From positions 90,474 through 154,473 of the forward strand of contig NZ_ABOX02000013.1 of the NCBI RefSeq assembly GCF_000172555.1: a stretch of DNA of 64,000 nucleotides. Direction: 5' to 3'. Origin of the DNA: Pedosphaera parvula Ellin514. GTDB taxonomy: Bacteria > Verrucomicrobiota > Verrucomicrobiia > Limisphaerales > Pedosphaeraceae. The position numbers and the translations under genes were made by a program. Below are positions 8,151-17,547 of this stretch, piece by piece. Positions within the stretch are counted from its first letter, which is position 1; the number at the start of each line of letters is the position of its first letter. The notes beneath the pieces are model-generated. The model searched no databases and was not told the origin of the DNA. It was given only the letters and a program-made list of their open reading frames with translations.

Positions 8151-9581
8151 GGAGTGGCGTCCTTTCCAATATGTGCGGTGGGCTCCTCTTCGGTATCGGT
8201 GCCCGTGCCGATGTTCAGGCGCTGCATGCGGTAGCGCAGGGCATGGCGGCTGATTTTGAGCTGCTCTGCACTCTTGGTAAGGCTGTAATGATTTTGCTCA
8301 AGAACGTGCGCAATGAGGTCCTTTTCGAAATCAAACATCATCTCGTCAAGCGACTGATTGCCGATTGTCTTCGCCGGAGGCGCGGCCTTGCGCAAGCCGG
8401 TTTCGATGTCGAAATTGGGCAGACTTTGTGGCTGAATCTCAGTCGTGGTTTCGAGGATTAACGCGCGCTCAATTACATTGCGCAACTCCCGAACATTGCC
8501 TGGCCAATGATGGGACAACAGTTTCTGCTGCGCCATCTTGGCGAACTTTTTGACCGGCTTTTTAATGGTATGTCCGAAATGCTTTAAAAAGTGCTCGGCC
8601 AACAAAAGCACATCCTGGCCGCGTTCACGCAATGGCGGCAGGCGAAACTGCAATACATTCAGCCGATGAAACAGATCCTCCCGGAATTCGTTTTGACGAA
8701 TGGCCTCAATGATGTCGCGATTGGTGGCAGCAATCAAACGCACATCGACCCTGAGTTCCTGGGTGCCTCCAACCCTGGTAAAAAGTGCCGTCCTCAAGGA
8801 AGCGAAGCAACTTCGCCTGCAACGGCCGGCTCATATCCGCGATTTCATCCAGAAAGATCGTTCCGCCGTCGGCTTCTTCCACCCGTCCGGCCTTCTGTTT
8901 CAAAGCTCCCGTGAAGGCTCCCTTTTCGTGGCCGAAGAGTTCGCTTTCCAAAAGAGTTTCCGGAATGGCCGCGCAGTTGATGCGAATATAATTTGCACTG
9001 GAACGCTGGCTAAGGCAGTGCATCGCCCCGGCCACAAGTTCCTTGCCGGTGCCGCTTTCGCCTAGAACCAGCACCCGGGCATCGGTGGGGGCGAACGTTT
9101 GAATCATCTGCCGCATGTCACGGACGCCCTGTGAATCGCCCACAATCTGCTCCAACTGATAAGTTTCATTGGCGCGCGCCCGGAGCGTGGCGTTTTGATG
9201 CATCAAACGATGCCGTTCAGAGCAACGGGCCACCGCATGCAACAACTCCTCGGGCGCAAATGGCTTGGCGAGGTAATCAAAAGCTCCGGCTTTGATGGCT
9301 TCGACGGCCAGCTTGGGCGTGGCATAAGCCGTGATCATCAGAATCGGCAATTCAGGCCAGCGGGCATGAACCTTGCCGATTAATTCGTAGCCGCTTATTC
9401 CGCCGAGACGGGCATCCGTGATTACTAAAAGGAATTCCTCTTGTGCCAGCACGTTCAAGGCTTCTTCGGCGGATTCCACTGGGCGCACAGCATAACCTTC
9501 GTCGGAAAGGACAGTCTTCAACGAAAGACGCATGTTCTTTTCGTCATCCACGACGAGCACTGGTGGCAGCGAGGTACTCAT
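8147..9581 (-). pseudogene. NtrC-family sigma-54 response regulator, frameshifted as sequenced
   Basis: The intact product would be about 478 residues. It has a receiver with phospho-acceptor Asp56 (VITDARLG), an AAA+ domain with Walker A GESGTGK at 174-180 and the sigma-54-contacting GAFTGA at 221-226, and a C-terminal Fis-type helix-turn-helix (HALRYRMQRL). The frame breaks at a run of five A (8780-8784 on plus). With four, FLEDGTF would read straight into TRVGGTQELRVDVRL. Frame 1 instead stops at 8706, and the second part stays open from 8797 to 8147. The other domains look conserved, which suggests either a homopolymer sequencing error or a very recent mutation. It pairs with the kinase 10 nt upstream. 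Confidence 0.82.
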
Positions 9582-9591
9582 TTACTTATAC

Positions 9592-11073
9592 TTATCTTAT
9601 AAACGTTCTGGCTGGAAATAATAGGATGAACCGTGCTCCCTTTCCAAGCTTTGATTCGATGCGGATCGTTCCTCCGTACAGGTCCACATTATGTTTTACG
9701 ATGGCCAATCCCAGTCCCGTGCCCTTCTCCTTGTTCGTATAGTAGGCTTCGAAAACCTGGTTTACTTTGTCCGCCGGAATGCCTGGGCCGCTATCTCCCA
9801 CCACTATCTCGACCTCATTGCCGGTTTGGGAATGAACGCTGATTGCGAGGTGTCCCGAACCATTCATGGCTTCCCGCGCATTTTGGAGCAGGTTGACCAA
9901 AATAACCGATAAGTGGCTCCGCTGCATCATCAATGCCGGCAGGTCATCGCCATAGTCCCGCTCCACGTTGATGGCGTAATTGGCGCCCATGGGCAGAACT
10001 TCATGGATTGCCTTGTCCAACTCTTCTGCCACATTTAACTTTTCAACCCGCCCTTCGCTTAACTGAGCATAGCCCATTAATTGCGTGATAATCCGGTCTG
10101 ATCGTTCAATTTCCTCCCTGATGATTTCAATTTGTTGCGAGACATCCCGTTTGCCCTCTTTGATGCCGCGTTGAAGCGAATAGGCGGCGTTATTAATGAT
10201 TCCCAATGGGTTTTTAAGTTGATGCGCGATTTCCGCCGCCAGACGCCCGGCCGCCTTCAGTTCGCTATTGCGCGCCATGGCCTCCCGGGCCTCCTGTTCT
10301 GCCTGCCGATCACGGAAGGCAAGCAATTGGACCCCGTAACAGGAAAAAGTCATCAACCACAGAATGATTAGACGCAGAAGAAACGGCTCCGTGGTTGGCT
10401 CGGGAGTAATTGTTTCCGACGCAAAATTCCCATTAGCCATGAATTGAGATTGAGCAGGATGAGCAGGAACTTTCTTGGTCAGCATCGGTGATGGCAACGG
10501 AGTTGAGGTGAGATCGCTGTCACTAATATTTACATTCAGTAACCCGACACCCAGGTAGAACACGCTCAGGCTCAGGTTCAAAACGATTTGCGGCGTGGCC
10601 AACGGAATGCTGATGGCATTGATAATAATCAAACCGGGAAACATCCAAAACAAATTGCTATCAAAGCCGCCTGTCTCCAGCGTCAAACCCGCCAGCAACA
10701 GACCATCGAAAAGCCCCGTTGTGAACACCAGCCACTGCACCAACCCCGCGGGAAAACGTTTCAGCAATAGCAGTATGGCGGCCATGGCGTTGAAGATCAG
10801 GTAAAAGATGAAGAAGTGTTGAATCGTCTCCAGGATTTTTTCCCGTGGCGTTCCAGGCTGTGGCAACCAGCGCGAGTAGAACAGGTAGTAAAAAACAATG
10901 GCCGTAACCACCAACCGGGTGGGCAGCACGATGTTGCGTTGCACCGCCAGAATGCGCGATGCCTGCGTTGCCGGTTCCGGCAGCGGCATCGCCAGCAATC
11001 TCGGCAACCACTCCGTCTTGCGCCAGTTCGTAAAGTTTATAGCCAATCGCCAGGTCTCCTCATGCGGGGTCAA
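9592..11073 (-). CDS. Membrane sensor histidine kinase, NtrB-like
   Basis: A 493-residue kinase. Five or six membrane helices occupy about residues 48-180, with another helix at 232-252. A HisKA dimerisation domain follows with phospho-acceptor His284 in AAEIAHQLKNPLG. The HATPase domain shows N-box NLLQNAREAMN, G1 GDSGPGIP and G2 GTGLGLAIVKHNV. The short Pro/Thr-rich segment at 185-230 is an odd insertion between membrane parts. The gene directly precedes the sigma-54 regulator (10 nt gap) and follows coaC (14 nt gap), so kinase and regulator form one two-component system. The signal sensed is unknown. Confidence 0.88.
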   Translation of the reverse strand: MTPHEETWRLAINFTNWRKTEWLPRLLAMPLPEPATQASRILAVQRNIVLPTRLVVTAIVFYYLFYSRWLPQPGTPREKILETIQHFFIFYLIFNAMAAILLLLKRFPAGLVQWLVFTTGLFDGLLLAGLTLETGGFDSNLFWMFPGLIIINAISIPLATPQIVLNLSLSVFYLGVGLLNVNISDSDLTSTPLPSPMLTKKVPAHPAQSQFMANGNFASETITPEPTTEPFLLRLIILWLMTFSCYGVQLLAFRDRQAEQEAREAMARNSELKAAGRLAAEIAHQLKNPLGIINNAAYSLQRGIKEGKRDVSQQIEIIREEIERSDRIITQLMGYAQLSEGRVEKLNVAEELDKAIHEVLPMGANYAINVERDYGDDLPALMMQRSHLSVILVNLLQNAREAMNGSGHLAISVHSQTGNEVEIVVGDSGPGIPADKVNQVFEAYYTNKEKGTGLGLAIVKHNVDLYGGTIRIESKLGKGARFILLFPARTFIR

Positions 11074-11087
11074 TTAATTCATCCATT

Positions 11088-11642
11088 CTACTGCCAGCTC
11101 ACCAGTTCCACGGCCCGATGCACAATTGCCTCCACCGGCCAGAGCCTGCCCACCCCCTCATAACCGCACGACAACATCCCTTCCTCCGGCCCGATGAACT
11201 CCACCATACGCCGCTTCAATGTTTCCACATTCGCCTGCGTCGCCGGATGCAACCACATCTTGCCGTTCATGGCCGGCGCTACGAGTACCTTCGCTTTCGG
11301 ATTCAACGCCAGTGCGATGCAACTCAGCGCATCATCCGCCAGGCCATGCGCCAGCTTGGCGATGGTGTTGGCCGTCGCCGGAGCGATCAACAGCAAATCA
11401 GCCTCATCCGCCAGCTTGATGTGCGTCGGCTTCCAACCTTCCTCCTCATCATAGAGGTCCGTTACCACCGGATTGCGCGACAACGTCTTGAACGCCAGCG
11501 GCGTGATGAACCGCAACGCGTCCGCGGTCATCACCACCTGCACCGAGCAATTCTGCTTGGTCAACTGGCTCGTTAACTCCGCCGCTTTGTAGGCGGCGAT
11601 CGATCCCGTCACACCCAGAACAATGTTTCGCGTTGCGCTCAT
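11088..11642 (-). CDS. coaC: Stand-alone phosphopantothenoylcysteine decarboxylase (CoaC flavoprotein)
   Basis: A 184-residue HFCD-family flavoprotein that decarboxylates phosphopantothenoylcysteine in coenzyme A synthesis. Signatures are VTGSIAAYKA at 11-20, active-site His74 in THIKLA, PATANT at 88-93 (PASANT-type), and PAMNGKMW at 123-130. Only the CoaC half is present; the CoaB synthetase usually fused to it is absent here, so the protein resembles split CoaC or a UbiX-like relative. It is the first gene of the operon that runs through the two-component system to hpnD-hpnK. Confidence 0.84.
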   Translation of the reverse strand: MSATRNIVLGVTGSIAAYKAAELTSQLTKQNCSVQVVMTADALRFITPLAFKTLSRNPVVTDLYDEEEGWKPTHIKLADEADLLLIAPATANTIAKLAHGLADDALSCIALALNPKAKVLVAPAMNGKMWLHPATQANVETLKRRMVEFIGPEEGMLSCGYEGVGRLWPVEAIVHRAVELVSWQ

Positions 11643-12191
11643 GAAATTTTCTCTCTTTATCGCGATCCTAATATTAATCCTTAACGTTTCCTTTATGCAA
11701 AGCTAAAGAACCGCCCAAACGGCTCTCATAATTCGCATCAAATTTTATTTTTGAACTGTCGTTAACTGCCCTTGATCGCCATTTCCCGTCCGAATCCTGG
11801 CGCAAACTCCGCGCCCTTCGGGATACCCAACTGCTCCAACCCCTTTCACCCCCATCTTCCTCCCGATCCCAGTCTCTTTTTGTACTCTCATCCTCCCACT
11901 TTACCGAACTCCTTGGACACAGACTGTCCAGCCGTATAAGTCCGGATGCGATTGGCAAGCGTCTCCCAAGGCAATCTGCACTAAAGGCTTGCAAGGGTAC
12001 CGTCGCCCAAATTCCTAAACCACCAAAAATAGTTTTACCTCTCCCGTCAGGAGCCTTTCAAAAGCATGGCTCCTCATATGTTTCTCACAACCTTCGTCAT
12101 TGACGTTCTTCCTGACTGTGGTCATCCTCCGGTCGCTTTTAAGTAGTTGTCGAGTAACGAACTGCATACTGGAGGTAACCCAAGCCGCCGA
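11643..12191. other. Intergenic region between coaC and the kelch gene
   Basis: About 550 bp separating divergent genes. Open frames on both strands here have pyrimidine-biased, low-complexity translations and no ribosome sites. An isolated GGAGGT at 12171-12176 lies 15 nt before the chosen kelch start. I see no repeat, RNA gene or clear terminator. It presumably holds the two divergent promoters. Confidence 0.5.
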
Positions 12192-14909
12192 ATGAACACT
12201 CAAATCAAATCCACGCTCACTCTTCAACCCTTTCTAGCATTGGCTGCGCTGGTGCTGAGTTGGGCGGTTATTCCTGCGGCCCAGGCTGCTTCGTGGTCAA
12301 CCAACAGCCTAATGAACAGTGCCCACAATTGGCATACCGCCACCCTCCTGCCCAACGGCAAGGTGTTAGTTGCTGGCGGTTCTACCAACTACGGGATCGG
12401 ATATGACCCTACCGGCGTCGCCGAACTGTTTGATCCCGCCACCGGATTGTGGACTGCCACAAGTTCAATGATTCATGCGCGCGAATTGCACACCGCTACC
12501 TTGCTGCCCAGCGGCAAGGTGCTCGTGGCAGGTGGCTCCATCAACACCCCGCCTTATGAGTTTTCCAGTGCTGAGCTTTTTGATCCAGCCACCGGGACGT
12601 GGTCGCCGACCAGTTCCATGAATTTCACACACGACGGTCACACGGCCACTTTGCTGCTGGACGGCCGGGTGCTCATCGCCGCAGGCTACGGTGACACTGG
12701 GAGTTTTACTGACGCGGAGCTTTATGAACCCTCCAACCAAACATGGACAGCCACCGGCAAGCTCCACGTCCCACGTCAGGTGCATTCTGCGACGCTGCTG
12801 GCCAATGGCAAGGTGCTGGTTGCAGGAGGCACGGATCCGCAAGGAATTCCCATTGCCGACGTGGAACTGTATGATCCAGCCACCGGAGCATGGACACTCG
12901 GCAACCCATTAACCCTCCCACGAGCTGATTTCACTGCTACATTGCTCCCGGATGGCAAGGTGCTGGTTGCGGGTGGTTACGATAGCGACGGGTACACCAC
13001 CAGCGCGGAATTATACGATCCTGTCAGTGGTGCATGGACATTGACCGCGCCCATGAATGCGGCCCGTTTAAGTCACACAGCCAATCTATTGCCCAATGGC
13101 AAAGTTCTCATCAGCGGGGGCGATATCTGGTCTCCTTCGACGTCGGAATTATACGACCCGGTAACGCAGTCATGGACAAACTCGGCCACTTTAAGCATGC
13201 GACGTTTTGATCATTCCGCAACTTTGCTCGCCAACGGCCAGGTGCTGGTGGCAGGAGGTCACTATGATCTCGGAGACTTTTTGTCCAGTTCCGAGGTTTA
13301 TGATCCTGCCGCTGATCCGGCGACCGGCTCATGGACGAACACCAGTCCCCTGAGCGTCGATCGGGAATATCACACAGCAACCTTGCTCCCCAGTGGAAAT
13401 GTGCTCGTTGCCGGCGGGTGGAGTGACTATGGCATCCCACTCGCAAACGTGGATGTATACAATCCGGCTTCCAGGACATGGACTGCAACCCAGCCGTTCA
13501 ATACCGCCCGCTTGAGCCATACTGCCACTCTATTGCCGAACGGCAATGTGCTCGTGTCCGGCGGCATCGATAACTCATACAGCGGAGTTGCGAGCACTGA
13601 GTTATTTGATGCGGCCAGCGAGACATGGACGAACTCAGGCTCCCTGAATGCAGAACGCTGGACTCACACCGCGACTCTCCTCCCCAATGGGTTGGTGCTT
13701 GTTGCCGGAGGCGCCAACGGCACCAACTTTCTTTCCAGCGCCGAGCTCTACAATCCATCCACTGGAGTCTGGACTCTGACAGGGGCGCTCAACATTGGTC
13801 GGCAGATTCACACCGCAACCTTATTGAAAAATGGGCAAGTGCTGGTGGCAGGTGGCTATGTGGGAGGATATTCTCTTTCCAGCGCGGAGCTATATAATCC
13901 GGCGACCGCGGCATGGATTTTGACCGGCAACTTGAACGTCTCACGCCATTCACATACTGCGACTTTGCTGCCGAACGGGAAGGTTTTGATTTTCGGAGGG
14001 TTGCATGACAATACTTCCCTTTCCAGTGCGGAATTGTATGACCCAACCACGGGCAAATGGACCCTGACCGGTTCGCTGGGCACAGGCCGACACGAGCACT
14101 GTGCCACCCTGCTGCCTAACGGGAAGGTAATTGCCTCCGGAGGCTTGGACCAGGACAAGAACCCCCTTTCCAGTGCCGAGCTATACGATCCAGCAACCGG
14201 AATCTGGCTGCCAACAGGCGGGCTGGACACGCCGCTTGCTTCTCACACCGCCACTCTCTTGCTCGACGGCAAGTTGCTGGTTACAGGTGGACTAAGTTTA
14301 TCCAACAGCCTTCTTGTGAACGCGGCTCTGTACGATGTCGGGTTGGGCTTCTCCAACTCCTGGCAACCGCAAATTGCCTCGATCACATCCAACCTCAATT
14401 TGGGAGGCACTCTCGCCCTCACTGGTTCCGGGTTTCGCGGCATTTCAGAAGGTTCAGGTGGCAATGGTTCTCAAGCTTCGGCGGGCGATCATCCTCTCGT
14501 ACAACTGCGGAGCATCGAAAGCGGGCAATCCACCTTCCTGCTGACCACGAACTGGTCGACGAATATTTTCAATTCTGCGCCAGTATATGGTTTCCCTCCG
14601 GGCTATGCGCTGGTCACGGTCTTCGTCAACGGCATTCCCGGCACCAGCAGCGTTGTGAACGTCAGCGTGCCAGTCCCCGTCGCGACGAGGCTGACCTGCG
14701 CCCAGCAAGGGACCAATGGCTTCCAGTTCACTTTCACCAACACGGTAGGAGCATTCTTCGGCGTGCTGACCACCACCGACCCCGCGCTGCCATTGACCAA
14801 TTGGGCGACGTTTGGCGGCGTGACCGAAGTTTCACCCGGCCATTTCCAATTCACGGATGCGCAGGCGACGAACAGTCCGCAACGCTTTTACCGCTTGCGC
14901 TCACCCTAA
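12192..14909 (+). CDS. Secreted 14-repeat kelch protein with C-terminal FYRL tail
   Basis: About 905 residues. The N-terminus is a Sec signal peptide (hydrophobic LALAALVLSWAVI, cleavage after AQA). Fourteen kelch/galactose-oxidase-type repeats of about 45-48 residues follow, each with the pattern HTATLLPNGKVLVAGG then SAELYDPATGTWT, probably two seven-bladed propellers. A TIG-like segment (LALTGSGFRG) and a C-terminal module ending PQRFYRLRSP complete it. I chose the ATG at 12192 rather than 12147 because it opens directly into the signal peptide. Location is extracellular or surface; ligand or enzymatic role is unknown. No galactose-oxidase copper site is evident. Confidence 0.85.
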   Translation: MNTQIKSTLTLQPFLALAALVLSWAVIPAAQAASWSTNSLMNSAHNWHTATLLPNGKVLVAGGSTNYGIGYDPTGVAELFDPATGLWTATSSMIHARELHTATLLPSGKVLVAGGSINTPPYEFSSAELFDPATGTWSPTSSMNFTHDGHTATLLLDGRVLIAAGYGDTGSFTDAELYEPSNQTWTATGKLHVPRQVHSATLLANGKVLVAGGTDPQGIPIADVELYDPATGAWTLGNPLTLPRADFTATLLPDGKVLVAGGYDSDGYTTSAELYDPVSGAWTLTAPMNAARLSHTANLLPNGKVLISGGDIWSPSTSELYDPVTQSWTNSATLSMRRFDHSATLLANGQVLVAGGHYDLGDFLSSSEVYDPAADPATGSWTNTSPLSVDREYHTATLLPSGNVLVAGGWSDYGIPLANVDVYNPASRTWTATQPFNTARLSHTATLLPNGNVLVSGGIDNSYSGVASTELFDAASETWTNSGSLNAERWTHTATLLPNGLVLVAGGANGTNFLSSAELYNPSTGVWTLTGALNIGRQIHTATLLKNGQVLVAGGYVGGYSLSSAELYNPATAAWILTGNLNVSRHSHTATLLPNGKVLIFGGLHDNTSLSSAELYDPTTGKWTLTGSLGTGRHEHCATLLPNGKVIASGGLDQDKNPLSSAELYDPATGIWLPTGGLDTPLASHTATLLLDGKLLVTGGLSLSNSLLVNAALYDVGLGFSNSWQPQIASITSNLNLGGTLALTGSGFRGISEGSGGNGSQASAGDHPLVQLRSIESGQSTFLLTTNWSTNIFNSAPVYGFPPGYALVTVFVNGIPGTSSVVNVSVPVPVATRLTCAQQGTNGFQFTFTNTVGAFFGVLTTTDPALPLTNWATFGGVTEVSPGHFQFTDAQATNSPQRFYRLRSP

Positions 14910-15383
14910 CCCGGGCGGTATCCAATACCTCGAACCTTTTTCGTGCCACCGCATATTCTCGCTAACCAACGCGATCAATCTAGGCACGCGTAAATTCCAT
15001 CGCCTGGAGCAACCTTGATTTTCGCTGATACCGAATACCCGATTGAAAAGCTGTGAAGGCTAATCCCTTCATTCAGGTTTGCACAGCAAGAGCCCCCGGA
15101 GCGCCGGTTTCCAAACCGGCTTACGATGAAGCATCCACGAAAATCTCCATTTCCACCACTCCTGCAATCCCACGCCTTCCTGGTTCGTGGCTGTAAGTCG
15201 CATCGGATTGGGAACGGCTGGGGAGGATTTTGCTTTGAAATACGACGGCTGGTTCGGATATTAGAAGCCGGTGTCGTTGATAATAAACCACTACCGATTG
15301 TCGCAAACCGTTAAATTAAACGGTTCAATATACGAACCAGAGGTTACATATCAAATAGTCAGACGGCGTTAGGTCACCACACC
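14910..15383. other. Intergenic region with a palindromic repeat
   Basis: About 470 bp without a convincing gene. The one notable structure is the hairpin at 15103-15120. Small open frames (for example 15126-15314 on plus) have no ribosome site and no protein-like composition. Confidence 0.45.
15103..15120. repeat. REP-like palindrome
   Basis: GCCGGTTT and AAACCGGC form a perfect 8-bp stem around a 2-nt centre, preceded by a GC-rich AGCCCCCGGAGC stretch. No T run follows. The form resembles short intergenic palindromes dispersed in bacterial genomes; copy number cannot be judged from one window. Confidence 0.4.
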
Positions 15384-15827
15384 ATGAGACTCAAAATTGA
15401 TCTTCCGACAACTTGGTCACAGCAGAAGAGCCCGAACGGCCCTGCGACCTTCTGTCGCGAGGCCAGCACGAACGCGTTTCAGGTTTCTTGGGCCGAGTAT
15501 CGCGGCGGGAAGCCACTGCCGGAAATCACGGCTGACAGTTTGAAGCAGATGGCGACCAACTTCGGACGAAAGAACGGGTTTGGGCAGATGGCTAAGCCAT
15601 CCGGTGGCGCTTGTAGATTCGGCAGCTTCGGGACGGCAGTCTTTAGTTCCGTAGAGCACCCCCGTATTCAGATATGGTTTATCAGCGACGGTCGCGAGCA
15701 CATCATGGCCACGCACATTTGCGTCAGCGAGCCAGAGTCGAGCGAGGTCGCCGAGGTGGAGCAGATTGCGAGTAGTCTGGAACTTGGCCCTGAACAGCCA
15801 GCAAAACCGAAGTGGAAGTTTTGGTGA
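15384..15827 (+). CDS. Hypothetical protein, 147 residues
   Basis: A soluble 147-residue protein with no signal peptide or membrane helix. It starts MRLKIDLPTTW, contains a central beta-rich region (RIQIWFISDGREHIMATHIC), and ends in a basic aromatic PKWKFW tail. I do not recognise the family. It stands alone between the kelch gene and the convergent SDR gene. Its balanced amino-acid composition makes it a credible gene. Confidence 0.55.
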   Translation: MRLKIDLPTTWSQQKSPNGPATFCREASTNAFQVSWAEYRGGKPLPEITADSLKQMATNFGRKNGFGQMAKPSGGACRFGSFGTAVFSSVEHPRIQIWFISDGREHIMATHICVSEPESSEVAEVEQIASSLELGPEQPAKPKWKFW

Positions 15828-15935
15828 TTGAGTATGACCATGCCGTCTAACCATGCGTCCTTCGAACGCGACCCTTACCCGCCGCGGAATCTTAACGGTT
15901 TCAACTTTTTCCACACCTTCCTTAGACGATGCCTT

Positions 15936-16679
15936 CTAGCGCAGACCACCCGTGACATAGAGCGTCTCGCCAGTCATCCAACTCGAGTCCGGTGAAGCCA
16001 GAAAAACGACCGCAGGCGCGATGTCCTGTGGCTGGCCGATGCGGCCCAGCGGGATGGACTGAGTCAAAGTCTGGAATCGTTCAATCAGTCCCGCTGAATG
16101 CGTTCCCTCAGTTTCAATCGGGCCGGGATTGACTGAGTTCACGCGGATTTTGCGCGCCCCGAGTTCCTTCGCAAAGGTACGGGTGAGTCCGTCAACGGCC
16201 GATTTGGTCGCGTTGTAAACCGCAGTGCCCGCAGGTGACAGCGTGCTGACGACGGAACTCGTGTTTACAATACTCCCACCCTCCGCACCGAAGTATTTTA
16301 GTGCTTCCTGTGTCGCAAGAATGAGGCCGAGGACATTGAGGTTGAAGTGACGGTGAAAGTGTTCCTCAGTGATCTGCCCAAGCGGAGCCGGCTCATAGAT
16401 GCCCGCGTTGTTCACGAGCACGTCGATCTTGCCGAACGCCTTCTTCGCCTCGGCGAAGAGCTTTTCAATCTCCGCCTGCTTGGCGACATTGGCCTGCACC
16501 GCAATTGCCTTACCACCTTTTTTAACAATTTCGCCGACCACCTTATCCGCGCCCTCCTTGCTGGATGAATAGTTGACGACCACTGCCGCGCCCTCAGCCG
16601 CGAGTACTTTGGAGATCGCGGCCCCGATGCCTTTGGAGGCACCGGTGACCACGGCTACTTTGCCTGTGAGTTTATTCAT
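15936..16679 (-). CDS. SDR-family oxidoreductase
   Basis: A 247-residue classical short-chain dehydrogenase. It has the Rossmann motif TGASKGIG at 12-19, NNAG at 90-93, Ser141/142, and the catalytic Tyr155-x-x-x-Lys159 in VYNATKS. NPGPIETEG and the final GETLYVTGG are typical of glucose-1-dehydrogenase/FabG-like members. Substrate and cofactor cannot be fixed. I chose the ATG at 16677-16679; the frame runs 70 codons further but into the hydrolase 3' end. It follows the alpha/beta hydrolase with a 46-nt gap and is probably co-transcribed. Confidence 0.88.
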   Translation of the reverse strand: MNKLTGKVAVVTGASKGIGAAISKVLAAEGAAVVVNYSSSKEGADKVVGEIVKKGGKAIAVQANVAKQAEIEKLFAEAKKAFGKIDVLVNNAGIYEPAPLGQITEEHFHRHFNLNVLGLILATQEALKYFGAEGGSIVNTSSVVSTLSPAGTAVYNATKSAVDGLTRTFAKELGARKIRVNSVNPGPIETEGTHSAGLIERFQTLTQSIPLGRIGQPQDIAPAVVFLASPDSSWMTGETLYVTGGLR

Positions 16680-16725
16680 ATGCGTTGACAAGTTTTTCGT
16701 TTGTTTGGAACGGAATGCTTTTGTG

Positions 16726-17547
16726 TTAACCCTTGAAGAATGCCAGGAGGTCTTCATTGACCCGGTCCTTAAGCGTCGTGCACATGCCGTGCGGTGCTCC
16801 CTTGTAAACCTTGAGCACCGCATTCTTGACCAATTTTGAAGACTGCATTGCTGCCGCGCCGATCGGCACGATCTGATCGTCGTCCCCATGCAGGACCAAT
16901 GTCGGCACGTCGAACTTCTTCAAGTCCTCGGTCATATCCGTCTCGGAAAAGGCCTTGATGCAAAAGTACGAAGCTGGAAAACTGGCCATTATCCCCTGGA
17001 GCCAGAATGACTCGCGCACCCCTTCTGAAATTTTTGCACCCGGACGGTTGTAGCCATAGAATGGCATGCTGAGGTCCTTCCAGAACTGCGAACGGTCCGC
17101 AACGACGGCAGCGCGAAGCTGGTCAAACGCCTCGATGGGCGTGCCAGCGGGGTTGGCAGCCGTCTTCAGCATCAGCGGCGGCACCGCGCCGATCAATACT
17201 GCCTTCGCCACGCGCTTCGTGCCGTGACGGCCAATGAAACGTGCAACTTCGCCGCCGCCGGTGGAGTGGCCGACATGAATTGCATTCTTTAAGTCAAGCT
17301 TTTCGACCAGCTCCGCGAGGTCATCGGCGTACGTGTCCATGTCGTTGCCTTGCCAAGGCTGGCTTGAGCGCCCATGGCCGCGGCGGTCATGCGCGATGCA
17401 GCGGTAGCCACGGGAGGCCAGAAAAAACATCTGATCCTCAAAGGCATCCGCACTCAGCGGCCAGCCATGACTGAAAACAATAGGCTGCCCTGTACCCCAG
17501 TCCTTGTAGTAAATTTGTGTGCCGTCTTTGGTTGTAATCGTATTCAT
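16726..17547 (-). CDS. Alpha/beta hydrolase, non-haem chloroperoxidase-like
   Basis: A 273-residue hydrolase of the arylesterase/cofactor-free haloperoxidase group. The nucleophile elbow GHSTGG contains Ser95, the acid lies in [10 protein letters not shown], and the His in [19 protein letters not shown] near residue 28 is the oxyanion-hole region typical of this subgroup. The length matches the family (about 275). The natural substrate is probably an ester; haloperoxidase activity of these enzymes is usually a side reaction. It is first of a two-gene unit with the SDR. Confidence 0.88.
   Translation of the reverse strand: MNTITTKDGTQIYYKDWGTGQPIVFSHGWPLSADAFEDQMFFLASRGYRCIAHDRRGHGRSSQPWQGNDMDTYADDLAELVEKLDLKNAIHVGHSTGGGEVARFIGRHGTKRVAKAVLIGAVPPLMLKTAANPAGTPIEAFDQLRAAVVADRSQFWKDLSMPFYGYNRPGAKISEGVRESFWLQGIMASFPASYFCIKAFSETDMTEDLKKFDVPTLVLHGDDDQIVPIGAAAMQSSKLVKNAVLKVYKGAPHGMCTTLKDRVNEDLLAFFKG

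Noticed and set aside
8780..8784. Programmed +1 frameshift in the NtrC-type gene
   Set aside because: No known +1 slippery motif, rare codon or internal Shine-Dalgarno seen; an indel in a homopolymer is simpler.
11641..11706. Plus-strand hydrophobic 21-residue ORF
   Set aside because: Overlaps the coaC start on the other strand and has no Shine-Dalgarno; hydrophobic composition follows from AT-rich sequence.
11674..11994. Minus-strand open frame of 106 codons
   Set aside because: No ribosome site, Ser/Arg/Trp-rich low-complexity product, no neighbour logic.
12015..12227. Minus-strand open frame of 70 codons
   Set aside because: Overlaps the kelch start region and lacks any supporting feature.
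15126..15314. Plus-strand open frame of 62 codons
   Set aside because: No ribosome site; starts just after a palindromic repeat; random composition.
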